DNA of 7,689 nucleotides. Origin: Nitrososphaerales archaeon TH526. GTDB taxonomy: Archaea; Thermoproteota; Nitrososphaeria; Nitrososphaerales; Nitrososphaeraceae. Positions 1 to 5,091 of the stretch are shown here, piece by piece; the first letter of the stretch is position 1, and every line of letters starts with the position of its first letter. Below the pieces are notes generated by a model. That model was not told where the DNA came from. It worked only from the letters and a program-made list of their open reading frames with translations, and searched no databases. Both the position numbers and the translations under genes were made by a program. The stretch covers positions 1 through 7,689 of the forward strand of contig JAATVR010000323.1 in the NCBI GenBank assembly GCA_014523665.1, written 5' to 3'.

Positions 1-238
1 GTACAATGAACTTTGCATTTTCCCTCCTGCAAACTTGTAATGTTTCATCAGTAGAACCACCGTCTACTATTAGGATCGAAATCCGAACGGGGAGCGTCAG
101 ATTTAACCGTCTGATGTCTTGAATCAGTTCTCCAATAGAAGATTCTTCATTTAATGTTGGAATGACAATTTCTACCTCGGTATGAGTTATTCCATCTGAT
201 CCCTCCCCATAGTCCTTCGTTGTTAAGTGTCCACTCAA
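1..238 (-). CDS. Family 2 glycosyltransferase, N-terminal part (cut by window edge)
   Basis: The minus-strand translation has the hallmark start of a GT-A fold family 2 glycosyltransferase: VEIVIPTLNEE at about residues 22-32 and ILIVDGGSTDET at about 55-66. The second motif is the nucleotide-sugar and metal binding region. Enzymes of this kind (dolichyl-phosphate mannose synthase-like and relatives) move a sugar from a nucleotide sugar to a lipid or another sugar at the cytoplasmic membrane face. Only 79 codons are present; the rest lies left of the window. The start is uncertain. I chose TTG at 238 because it is the only usual start codon in the open frame. An in-frame ATG at 298 is separated from it by TGA at 263-265. 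A TATA-like AATATAAA on the minus strand (251-258) is only about 17 bases from the TTG, shorter than normal. The gene is divergent from the flippase-like gene, which fits a shared role in lipid-linked glycosylation (inference). Confidence 0.8.
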   Translation of the reverse strand, partial: MSGHLTTKDYGEGSDGITHTEVEIVIPTLNEESSIGELIQDIRRLNLTLPVRISILIVDGGSTDETLQVCRRENAKFIV

Positions 239-383
239 GCCAGTAGCCGCTTTATATTGGCCTCATTCAATTCTGCAAAATTTTAACGTTTCCCTCATAC
301 GATATTACGAAGCACTTCCCCAAAATGGACGGGTTCGCCCACCAAAGATGAGACTTTATGTCCCGATTGATAATTATAATTTA

Positions 384-406
384 TCCGCCGGCCAACATAC
401 GGCGGA
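384..406. promoter_or_regulatory. Inverted repeat next to promoter, candidate operator
   Basis: TCCGCCG at 384-390 and its exact reverse complement CGGCGGA at 400-406 are separated by 9 bases. This GC-rich dyad stands out in AT-rich surroundings and ends about 9 bases before the TATA-like box at 415-423. That is where an archaeal regulator would touch the BRE/TATA region. The role as operator is inferred; the repeat itself is seen directly. Confidence 0.45.
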
Positions 407-414
407 AATCAAAG

Positions 415-423
415 CATATAAAC
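415..423 (+). promoter_or_regulatory. TATA-box-like promoter element for the flippase-like gene
   Basis: The sequence CATATAAAC follows a purine-rich BRE-like stretch (GAAATCAAAG). Its centre lies about 26 bases before ATG 445, the distance expected between an archaeal TATA box and a transcription start. This implies a leaderless mRNA starting at or next to that ATG and is the main reason for preferring 445 over the upstream ATG at 358. Confidence 0.5.
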
Positions 424-444
424 ATAGAATGTAGCTGCTTGCCA

Positions 445-1446
445 ATGGCGCCTAATAACAGAAGTGTCTACCTATCATTCCTGAGAAAAAGAGGATCGAT
501 AGTAGTAATCGGCGTCATTGTTTTTTATTTTCTGTTTGTCCTTTATTACGACTCCCATTCATTGGTAGTGAGCCTACGTGATATCAGAATAGATTCACTC
601 ATTATAATTCTACTATGCGTAACTTTTTCCATTTTTATTCGGAGCATAAGACAATTCTATCTACTGGTTACATTAGGGATAAGGCTACCATTTGATCAAA
701 ATCTGCTTCTTTATCTAGCAGGTTTATCGATGAGTATGACCCCCGGTAGTCTTGGGCAGACAATCAAATCGTATTTCCTGTATAGAAATTATGGGGAACC
801 AGTTGCCAGGACGGTTCCTCTAGTGTTAGTAGAAAGATATCTTGATATTTTAGCTATATTTGTATTCGTGGCGATTTCAGTAATGTTCATACATAATGAA
901 TTTCTCTCTATCTCAGTTTTAATAATAGGGCTAATACTGCTGGCTCTTCCACTCTTGTTAAGATTTCATGGTGCAATATCGTGCAAAATTAAAGAAATAT
1001 TTCCAGAAAGTAAATTATTCTATAGATTTGACAGATTCCAAAATAAGCTGGCGGACTTTGACAAGAGCCTTATGTCATTGTTATCCGCCGCGACATTCGT
1101 TTATGGATGGCCCATAAGTATGTGCGCATGGTTTTTTGAAGCGCTAGCAATCTTTTTTTCGTTTAAGGCGCTCAACATACAACTAGATTTTGAACTTACA
1201 ACAGCGTTCGGCTTCTCTTCTCTTATGTTTGGAGCCATTTCCCTCGTCCCAGGCGGGGCAGGAGTAACTGAACTTACTTTTTTACAACTTCTGACTTCGT
1301 ATGGGATTCCAATAGCCCAGGCGGCAGCTGCAGTGCTTCTAGTAAGGATATCAAGTTTGTGGTATTCAACTCTCATAGGCGTTGTGGCAGCAAGGTTAAT
1401 ACTCCGTCAGAAAAAGATGACAAATCCTTCTGCTGATCGTTTTTGA
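445..1446 (+). CDS. Flippase-like polytopic membrane protein (UPF0104 / LPG-synthase-TM / AglD-like)
   Basis: The 333-residue protein has about eight hydrophobic segments (near residues 18-35, 51-66, 86-98, 133-149, 154-172, 216-240, 253-268 and 291-320). It carries family-typical conserved patches: TPGSLGQTIKSYFL at 99-112, ERYLDI at 130-135, SLVPGGAGVTE at 266-276 and VRISSLWYSTLIG at 300-312. This family includes the membrane part of bacterial lysylphosphatidylglycerol synthase and archaeal AglD-type proteins, and is linked to lipid or lipid-linked sugar translocation; the exact substrate here cannot be told. The open frame extends up to an ATG at 358 (362 residues), but the added 29 residues look unlike a family N-terminus, no Shine-Dalgarno is visible, and a TATA-like box sits 26 bases before 445. 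The divergent glycosyltransferase neighbour supports a role in envelope glycan or glycolipid assembly (inference). Confidence 0.85.
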   Translation: MAPNNRSVYLSFLRKRGSIVVIGVIVFYFLFVLYYDSHSLVVSLRDIRIDSLIIILLCVTFSIFIRSIRQFYLLVTLGIRLPFDQNLLLYLAGLSMSMTPGSLGQTIKSYFLYRNYGEPVARTVPLVLVERYLDILAIFVFVAISVMFIHNEFLSISVLIIGLILLALPLLLRFHGAISCKIKEIFPESKLFYRFDRFQNKLADFDKSLMSLLSAATFVYGWPISMCAWFFEALAIFFSFKALNIQLDFELTTAFGFSSLMFGAISLVPGGAGVTELTFLQLLTSYGIPIAQAAAAVLLVRISSLWYSTLIGVVAARLILRQKKMTNPSADRF

Positions 1447-1468
1447 CTACATGTAGCTATATTCTTTT
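1447..1468 (+). terminator. Palindrome followed by T-rich tract, possible terminator
   Basis: Directly after the TGA stop of the membrane protein gene there is a perfect 10-bp palindrome, CTACATGTAG (1447-1456), then ATTCTTTT. Archaeal transcription usually stops at T-rich tracts, so this may end the transcript, but the T run is short and the palindrome could be chance. Confidence 0.3.
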
Positions 1469-1646
1469 AACGGTCGTTGGGTTGGTAGATATGTACAAGA
1501 GAGCTTGTATTAAAGCAATTGACTGTAAACCAAATTAAACCTGAATCTACAAAGAAAGCTATTTCAAGCTATTTCTAGATCATATCCCTCTAATCTAACT
1601 CTCTATAACCACCGGGAAGCGTTTTGTCCCAAAATAGCTTAGACAT
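1467..1646 (-). pseudogene. Coding-like remnant on minus strand, frame-broken, unrecognised
   Basis: Starting at ATG 1646 (minus) the frame reads MSKLFWDKTLPGGYRELD and stops at 1590-1592. A neighbouring frame continues with RLEGYDLEIA. A third stretch, open from 1568 to the TAA at 1467-1469, contains EIAFFVDSGLIWFTV and TSSLVHIYQPNDR. Joined by small indels these give a plausible protein of roughly 60 residues, but I do not recognise it. It lies tail to tail with the membrane protein gene and downstream of another minus-strand remnant. The pieces were picked from several frames, so chance cannot be excluded. Confidence 0.3.
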
Positions 1647-1721
1647 TTTATCCAACCCTTGCGAGACCTGCTATCATGATTCTGATACATTCAGTACTTG
1701 GAAGTCACGGTAATATACCGC

Positions 1722-1742
1722 CTCAATATTGGCTCAATATTG
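1722..1742. repeat. Tandem palindromic decamer CTCAATATTG x2
   Basis: CTCAATATTG occurs at 1722-1731 and again at 1733-1742, an 11-base period. Each copy contains the perfect palindrome CAATATTG. A further CAATATTG lies at 2229-2236. Spacing of about one helical turn is typical of tandem binding sites for a dimeric regulator, although no adjacent intact promoter was identified. The TGA stop (1734-1736, minus) of the remnant at 1734-2075 falls within it. Confidence 0.4.
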
Positions 1743-1824
1743 TGCCATCTTTGAGGTCGTCATTTCCTTCCTCAATTTCCCAGATATAATCGCCGACTGA
1801 CCGGTTGTTGGTTCCGCTTGCTCC

Positions 1825-1840
1825 GTAAACAGCTGTTTAC
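1825..1840. repeat. Perfect 16-bp palindrome
   Basis: GTAAACAGCTGTTTAC reads the same on both strands with no spacer. It adjoins the TTTACAGA repeats and several GTTAAC sites. Possible roles are a binding site for a dimeric regulator or a replication-related protein. Nothing nearby decides between these. Confidence 0.55.
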
Positions 1841-1885
1841 AGATTTCGTTAACAAGTGTGGTCTGCCATTTACAGAATTGTTAAC
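1836..1885. repeat. Direct repeat TTTACAGAWTT(C)GTTAAC, two copies
   Basis: TTTACAGATTTCGTTAAC (1836-1853) and TTTACAGAATTGTTAAC (1869-1885) are near-identical, 33 bases apart start to start, about three helical turns. A weaker third version, TAACAGATTTT followed by GTTTAAC, lies at 1889-1913. The first copy shares its left end with the 16-bp palindrome. The cluster looks like a protein-binding array, but may only be low-complexity similarity within a decayed gene. Confidence 0.4.
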
Positions 1886-2049
1886 CGCTAACAGATTTTC
1901 AACATTGTTTAACAAGATTCACTCAAAGCAACTGAACATTTCAATAAAACGCGTCTTTGTTCAAGACACCAGATTAAATTACCTTATGGGCTTTTTCAAT
2001 GGTTTGTTCAAAACGTTCAATTAGACTGTTCAATATCAGCAGAAGAACC

Positions 2050-2060
2050 TTATATAAAAC
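2050..2060 (+). promoter_or_regulatory. Strong TATA-like element with no assigned gene
   Basis: TTATATAAAAC preceded by the purine-rich AGAAGAACC is the best archaeal TATA/BRE match in the gap. Transcription would begin near 2080. The ATG at 2074 gives only four codons and the ATG at 2102 gives an 18-residue hydrophobic peptide, so it may drive a small RNA, a tiny peptide, the remnant at 2187-2388, or nothing. Confidence 0.35.
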
Positions 2061-2186
2061 CTCCACCTTGAACATGAATTATCCGTAAAGTACAAGACAC
2101 AATGGATTTGCTGATTTTCTTTGCATATATATGGTCAGTAGGTAATCTAGTAAGGTAAAAGATTGTTAATTGAACAGAGCAATAAT

Positions 2187-2388
2187 ATGTATGAAAAAGT
2201 TTCAATAAAATCTAATCGCATGAGGTACCAATATTGTAGAGTTTCTTCGTCGCAACATCAGAAGTCTTGTTAAGGATGAAATGTTATATGTTTAATAGAG
2301 ATAGTTCATTCACTGCAAAGTTCTGCAGGCTTACGCATTCACGCAAAAAGCTGATCTATATGATAGGCAAGTAGGTCGCGTTTATTAG
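2187..2388 (+). pseudogene. Frame-broken coding-like stretch upstream of the RHH operon
   Basis: ATG 2187 opens a frame reading MYEKVSIKSNRM. If the A at 2223 is treated as an inserted base, it continues as GTNIVEFLRRNIRSLVKDEM up to TAA at 2293-2295. After two more stops in the same frame (the last at 2302-2304) it is open again with FIHCKVLQAYAFTQKADLYD and RQVGRVY to TAG 2386-2388. The composition is protein-like but no family is recognised. It ends 23 bases before the next intact gene, whose promoter overlaps its end. Confidence 0.3.
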
Positions 2389-2390
2389 AT
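2381..2390 (+). promoter_or_regulatory. TATA-like element for the 77-residue protein gene
   Basis: TTTATTAGAT lies about 26 bases before ATG 2412, consistent with a leaderless transcript starting at or near the ATG. No ribosome binding site is seen before that ATG, which agrees with this. Confidence 0.4.
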
Positions 2391-2411
2391 TCGTGTTATT
2401 TCGAAAACCAT

Positions 2412-2645
2412 ATGTGGGGTGCATTACATAAGGCATGGAAAGATTACATCATTGCTAAAAACAAAGACGAGATAGATAGATTGTATTACTATGCAGAAGT
2501 TATTCAAAAACTTCAGCGAGAACTTGGTTTACCGGTCTCCTTGTTCCCTTCGTTAGGATTATCACCTCAGGAACTAGCTGACGATGCTTCTGAAGATTAT
2601 CCTTCAGAAGAATTAGATGGAGCCATGCGGAGCGAGCAAAATTAG
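2412..2645 (+). CDS. Small acidic hypothetical protein, first gene of RHH operon
   Basis: The 77-residue protein has a basic and aromatic N-terminus (MWGALHKAWKDYIIAKNKDE), a likely amphipathic helix over residues 19-40 (DEIDRLYYYAEVIQKLQREL), then a proline-containing linker and a strongly acidic tail (DDASEDYPSEELD at about 57-69). There is no signal peptide or membrane segment. I recognise no family. Its stop codon overlaps the ribosome binding site of the downstream ribbon-helix-helix gene, so the two are almost surely cotranscribed and translationally coupled. The acidic tail could allow it to bind a basic partner or mimic DNA, but that is speculation. A two-gene unit of a small protein and an RHH regulator resembles toxin-antitoxin layout, yet no toxin fold is evident and the RHH gene comes second. 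Confidence 0.6.
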   Translation: MWGALHKAWKDYIIAKNKDEIDRLYYYAEVIQKLQRELGLPVSLFPSLGLSPQELADDASEDYPSEELDGAMRSEQN

Positions 2646-2648
2646 GTG
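2644..2648 (+). promoter_or_regulatory. Ribosome binding site AGGTG overlapping upstream stop codon
   Basis: AGGTG matches the archaeal anti-Shine-Dalgarno (GGTGA type) and sits 7 bases before TTG 2656 but 16 before ATG 2665. This favours the TTG start. Its first two bases belong to the TAG stop of the preceding gene, indicating coupled translation. Confidence 0.55.
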
Positions 2649-2655
2649 TTAAGAT

Positions 2656-2844
2656 TTGGGTAAAATGGATATCGTAATTAAGGACGAGACCGAAGAACGA
2701 TTCAGGCGAGCGATTGCTGATTATGGGGGATTAAAGAAGGGAAATATTAGCAAGGCATTGGAAGAAGCAATTGAAATGTGGATCGATCAAGTCGCGAATG
2801 TCTATCGAAAAACGTCGGGAAAGACAGAGATCAAATGGAGTTAG
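2656..2844 (+). CDS. Ribbon-helix-helix (CopG-like) DNA-binding protein
   Basis: The 62-residue protein has the compact RHH pattern: a short beta strand MDIVIKD (residues 4-10) that would insert into the DNA major groove as part of a dimer, helix 1 ETEERFRRAIADYG (11-24), a turn with GLKKGNIS (25-32) and helix 2 KALEEAIEMWIDQVA (33-47), followed by a basic tail. RHH proteins act as dimeric repressors, often of their own operon. The TTG start is chosen for its well-spaced AGGTG; ATG at residue 4 would give nearly the same protein. The gene follows the 77-residue gene by 10 bases, so the operon is probably autoregulated. Its last ten bases overlap the start (ATG 2835) of a third, broken reading frame, suggesting the operon once had at least three genes. 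Confidence 0.8.
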   Translation: MGKMDIVIKDETEERFRRAIADYGGLKKGNISKALEEAIEMWIDQVANVYRKTSGKTEIKWS

Positions 2845-3316
2845 AGATAAGCGAGTTAGTTCCACGCAATTCATTAGGGAATTAATGATCGGATTGTAGC
2901 GAGTCGTGAAAAGCTTGACTAGATTATATTGAATCAAGAACAACTGGCGATGCAACATTTTTCGAATTTCTACAAATATTAGCCATTAATTCAACAGGAC
3001 TATCACTTTTCTATTTTGAAACATCAGGTGGCAGAACTGTGGAATGTGTTTGTGAAGGTCGTTTATTCTGAATGAGGAAAGCGCACCTGCGCCCATGGGT
3101 ACTTTACAGGAGATGCAGATGCTTCGCCTGAACCCTTGCTCTACAGGCAACTATCCACTACTAAGCCCTTCCTCCATTTGAAGTAAGAAATTTCTGTCAA
3201 TTCTATGAACGTACAAAGCAGATCTAAGTTATGCAATGATCGGACTCCCGTATGATTTGAGTTCTAGTTCCAAATATGCTGAGATAACGGCATTCTTTGA
3301 TCAATTTCTATTGTAA
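2835..3316 (+). pseudogene. Multiply frameshifted third gene of the RHH operon, unrecognised
   Basis: ATG 2835 overlaps the end of the RHH gene and starts MELEISELVPRNSLG. Coding-like sequence then moves between frames: INDRIVASREKLD (about 2881-2919), LDYIESRTTGDATFFEFLQI continuing with LAINSTGLSLFYFETSGGRT (2919-3060), RFILNEESAPAPMGTLQEMQ (about 3062-3160), ALPPFEVRNFCQFYER (about 3165-3213), and ADLSYAMIGLPYDLSSSSKY with AEITAFFDQFLL to TAA at 3314-3316. Joining these needs about five single-base indels near 2880, 2919, 3060, 3162 and 3217. Within the chosen segments there are no internal stops, which fits a recently decayed soluble protein of about 158 residues. I do not recognise the family. 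The alternative is chance selection of open frames, but segments of 46, 33 and 32 codons make that less likely. Confidence 0.5.
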
Positions 3317-3386
3317 TATGCACTTACAAATGGTGGGAACATTGATAACAAAAATCGTTTTGCATTAGCATACATATGTACTAGAG

Positions 3387-3611
3387 ATGAAACTGGGGTA
3401 CTTCTCTTTAAGTCCCAAGAAGAAAGAATGCAGTGAATGCCATGAAAAATTCCATGAATACGAAGATTTGATTAATCATGTGAAGATGAAACATCATGGT
3501 CCTTTGTTACGGTGCCATAATTGCGGACAGGAATTTGTCAAGGAAAGTGACAGATATCATCATCTACAAGAGGAAAAAGCTAAGAAGCTAGATTTTCGCA
3601 GACATAGATAG
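3387..3611 (+). CDS. Small C2H2 zinc-finger protein
   Basis: The 74-residue basic protein carries one clear C2H2 finger: C15-x2-C18-x12-H31-x4-H36, with the family hydrophobic residues F22 and L28 in place. A second, less regular finger follows, with C43-x2-C46-x11-H58 H59 and no close fourth ligand; H73 is a distant candidate. The C-terminus is very basic (KAKKLDFRRHR), suggesting nucleic acid contact. Small C2H2 proteins of this kind are known in archaea and are presumed transcription or RNA-binding factors. The gene stands alone, with remnants on both sides. No clear ribosome binding site is present before ATG 3387 and TATA candidates (TTTTGCATTA near 3358-3367) are weak. Confidence 0.75.
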   Translation: MKLGYFSLSPKKKECSECHEKFHEYEDLINHVKMKHHGPLLRCHNCGQEFVKESDRYHHLQEEKAKKLDFRRHR

Positions 3612-3624
3612 TTAATTGATCTTC

Positions 3625-3650
3625 GATTTGTTTATTTAATATTTCAATTG
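3625..3650 (+). terminator. T-rich tract after zinc-finger gene, possible terminator
   Basis: The bases shortly after the TAG stop are T-rich on the coding strand (TTTGTTTATTTAATATTTC), as archaeal intrinsic terminators commonly are. No stem-loop precedes it. Confidence 0.3.
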
Positions 3651-3665
3651 TATGGAAGCTGCACT

Positions 3666-3857
3666 ATGATTAAAAGTGGACGATATGTAACTTTACAAGG
3701 AGTATCCTGCATACCTCCTCATCTTACTGAATGTAATTCTCCATCCCTCCTGCCTTATCATGTGAATAGATTTCTTCAGTGACGTCTGGGTGTTCATAAT
3801 GTAAAATGCACAACTGAAGGGCATCACAAAATCTTGACAGCATTAAACAATTATTAA
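3666..3857 (+). pseudogene. Small reading frame with one in-frame TGA
   Basis: ATG 3666 starts MIKSGRYVTLQGVSCIPPHL and stays open for 38 codons to TGA at 3780-3782. The same frame then continues RLGVHNVKCTTEGHHKILTA LNNY to TAA at 3855-3857. One nonsense mutation in a 62-codon gene would explain this. It could instead be a real 38-residue peptide or chance. Selenocysteine readthrough is not expected in this lineage and no supporting RNA element was recognised. No family is recognised. The frame ends 80 bases before the response regulator's TTG. Confidence 0.25.
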
Positions 3858-3936
3858 GAATGCAAGATTCTGATCCTCTACGGCAAAAAAACCTATCGAA
3901 ACTAAGTCAGCCGAATCAGATGCTACAAGGATTTTT

Positions 3937-4287
3937 TTGGTAGATGACGATTCCGACGTGCTATTTTCTATGGTGACTGCTCTGGAGTCAAGTGGTTTTA
4001 TTGTAGATTCATACAGTTCCCCTGACATAGCGCTTGAAAAGTTCAAGCCCTATTACTATGATTTATTATTACTTGACGTTAGAATGCCTGGAATGACGGG
4101 ATTTGAGCTTTATGACGAAATCAACAAATTGGATGAGAGGGTACATGTAATATTTATTACAGCTTTTGAGGTTTATTATGAGGCACTTAAAGAGATTTAT
4201 CCTGATCTTGTCCCTTCATCATTCATTCAAAAACCAATTTCAAATGACGATCTTGTAGGACGTATTAAGCGGGAGCTGAGAAAGTGA
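3937..4287 (+). CDS. Single-domain response regulator (receiver domain only)
   Basis: The protein is a CheY-like receiver: acidic pocket D3 D4 D5, phospho-acceptor D47 in LLLLDVRMPGMTG, switch T75 in IFITAF, and K99 in QKP, all intact. It ends after alpha 5 with no output domain, so it would pass phosphate or bind a partner rather than bind DNA directly; no histidine kinase is in the window. The N-terminus is a problem. TTG 3937 is the only usual start in the frame, but it cuts strand beta 1, whose residues (ATRIFLVDDD) are encoded just upstream without a start. The open frame reaches back to 3874. ATG 3860 in another frame gives MQDSDPLRQK and would join this frame if the seven-A run at 3885-3891 had one more A. 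So the gene either uses a rare start, carries a recent frameshift, or depends on slippage. Confidence 0.8.
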   Translation: MVDDDSDVLFSMVTALESSGFIVDSYSSPDIALEKFKPYYYDLLLLDVRMPGMTGFELYDEINKLDERVHVIFITAFEVYYEALKEIYPDLVPSSFIQKPISNDDLVGRIKRELRK

Positions 4288-4429
4288 ATTCTCCCGCTAC
4301 GCCATAAGAGCACTATGCAAAAATTGCACGGAGCTTGTATGGGTAGCGTCTAAGAAGAGCAAAGTATTTATTCACGTTAATGTCCAATGCCGGTTTTGTC
4401 TAGGTATATTGCAGTCCATTTCGTTATAG
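4280..4429 (+). pseudogene. Zinc-ribbon-like remnant overlapping the end of the response regulator
   Basis: This 49-codon open frame contains CKNCTELVWVASKKSKVF then QCRFC, giving C-x2-C-x20-C-x2-C, a classic zinc-ribbon spacing. No usual start codon occurs in its frame. GTG at 4284 overlaps the response regulator stop as GTGA, a common coupled-start arrangement, and reads MNSPATP before a stop at 4305-4307; one missing base near 4303 would join it to the zinc-ribbon frame. I therefore read it as a decayed or frameshifted small zinc protein once cotranscribed with the regulator. The cysteine spacing is the strongest evidence. Confidence 0.4.
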
Positions 4430-4467
4430 TTGGTAAAGAATCCGAGCTTTAGAATGGCCCTAATTGA

Positions 4468-4664
4468 GGATATGTAAACACCCTAAATCCGATTGAAGAG
4501 CTCTTCGCCTGTGAAGCTTGTCATTCGGACTACAGGTCTCTAGCTTAGGGGAGAAGAACGTAGCCTCGACCCCGTGGCCCGATTCATGAACTAACCTAAC
4601 GAGCAATCCATTGATCGCAATACGTCAACTAGATGAAATAATATCAATAACAGAAGAACCCTAG
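4468..4664 (+). pseudogene. Coding-like fragments with a CxxC motif, frame-broken
   Basis: Three adjoining open stretches in shifting frames read NTLNPIEELFACEACHSDYR (to 4548), RGEERSLDPVARFM (4547-4588) and NLTSNPLIAIRQLDEIISIT (4593-4664). Together they suggest about 64 residues of a protein with one CEAC pair. It may be a continuation of the zinc-ribbon remnant upstream or a separate gene. No family is recognised and chance is possible. Confidence 0.3.
4495..4506. repeat. Perfect 12-bp palindrome
   Basis: GAAGAGCTCTTC is a perfect palindrome without spacer, inside the coding-like fragment region. It may be a binding site or simply a coding coincidence (EELF codons). Confidence 0.3.
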
Positions 4665-4780
4665 ATATTGCATGAGCCGCTGATGAAATGCCGATGAGCA
4701 CTACATGACTAGATTGATATTACAACCAAAGAGAAAAGAAAAGTTTGATAACGGGCAAGTAGGTTCAAAGGTCTAATTAA

Positions 4781-4912
4781 CCAGACGGATTAAACGTTCA
4801 AACACCAATTGACTGCAAGAAACCAGAGCTCATTGACAACTTTGATGTAATTAAATCCTTTCCAATTATGAAGCCAACAAAATTTGTCGCTATTTCTATT
4901 GCTGACGCATAG
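4781..4912 (+). pseudogene. C-terminal-like coding remnant upstream of the ParA gene
   Basis: An open stretch of 43 codons with no usual start before its last third reads PDGLNVQTPIDCKKPELIDN and VIKSFPIMKPTKFVAISIAD, ending at TAG 4910-4912. A frame just upstream (KEKFDNGQVGSKV, to 4776) would join by one indel. It looks like the tail of a decayed soluble protein; I do not recognise it. The stretch 4665-4735 between this and the previous fragments shows nothing I can support. Confidence 0.3.
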
Positions 4913-4915
4913 GGA

Positions 4916-5009
4916 CATTTCAGACGTGGGCTGCTCATTGTTCCTACTAGTCTCTCAAAGTGAAGGTTACTTTCTCCCTACGACTTCGACGTCATGGGCG
5001 TCTGAAATG
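4916..5009. repeat. 11-bp inverted repeat with 72-base spacer upstream of ParA gene
   Basis: CATTTCAGACG at 4916-4926 is matched by CGTCTGAAATG at 4999-5009. Outside the core, the left arm is preceded by GGGA and the right arm followed by CCC, extending the similarity imperfectly. It ends 82 bases before the ParA-type start. It could be a regulatory or partition-type site, or the ends of a small excised element. No intact gene lies between the arms. Confidence 0.35.
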
Positions 5010-5091
5010 CCCTTTTATTTGGGACACTTTCTGCCTATATCCCAAAGCTTTAATTTCATATGCCAACTTCTTAGAACTTGTAAGAGCTTCC

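Larger units (their letters stand above)
1734..2075 (-). pseudogene. Coding-like remnant on minus strand, several stops, unrecognised
   Basis: From ATG 2075 (minus) the frame reads MFKVEVLYKVLLLILNSLIE, then RFEQTIEKAHKVI and TAA at 1974-1976. The same frame is interrupted by further stops and then stays open from 1880 to the TGA at 1734-1736, containing TTLVNEICKQLFTEQAEPTT and SAIISGKLRKEMTTSKMAQY. Another frame in the middle reads ILLNNVENLLAVNNSVNGRP. Together this resembles a decayed protein gene of about 110 codons. I recognise no family. The opposite strand also has a 68-codon open frame (1818-2024) over part of this stretch, showing that open frames alone are weak evidence here. Confidence 0.35.

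Noticed and set aside
1101..1376. 91-codon minus-strand open frame inside the flippase-like gene
   Set aside because: It is antisense to a conserved membrane protein region with family motifs and has no domain of its own.
1818..2024. 68-codon plus-strand open frame
   Set aside because: It starts inside the 16-bp palindrome, has no promoter or ribosome binding site, no recognisable fold, and the opposite strand reads at least as well over the same stretch.
2412..2844. Calling the two-gene unit a toxin-antitoxin system
   Set aside because: The partner of the RHH protein shows no toxin family features and the gene order is not informative enough.
3666..3857. Selenocysteine or pyrrolysine readthrough at the internal stop
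   Set aside because: The codon is TGA, no insertion element or family evidence is seen, and such decoding is not known in the inferred lineage.
4764..4785. tRNA T-arm-like GGTTCAAAGG sequence
   Set aside because: No acceptor stem, D arm or anticodon arm can be placed at the right distances.
4960..5091. 44-residue N-terminal extension of the ParA-type protein
   Set aside because: The extension is basic and unlike the family; ParA/MinD proteins start a few residues before the Walker A strand, which fits ATG 5092.
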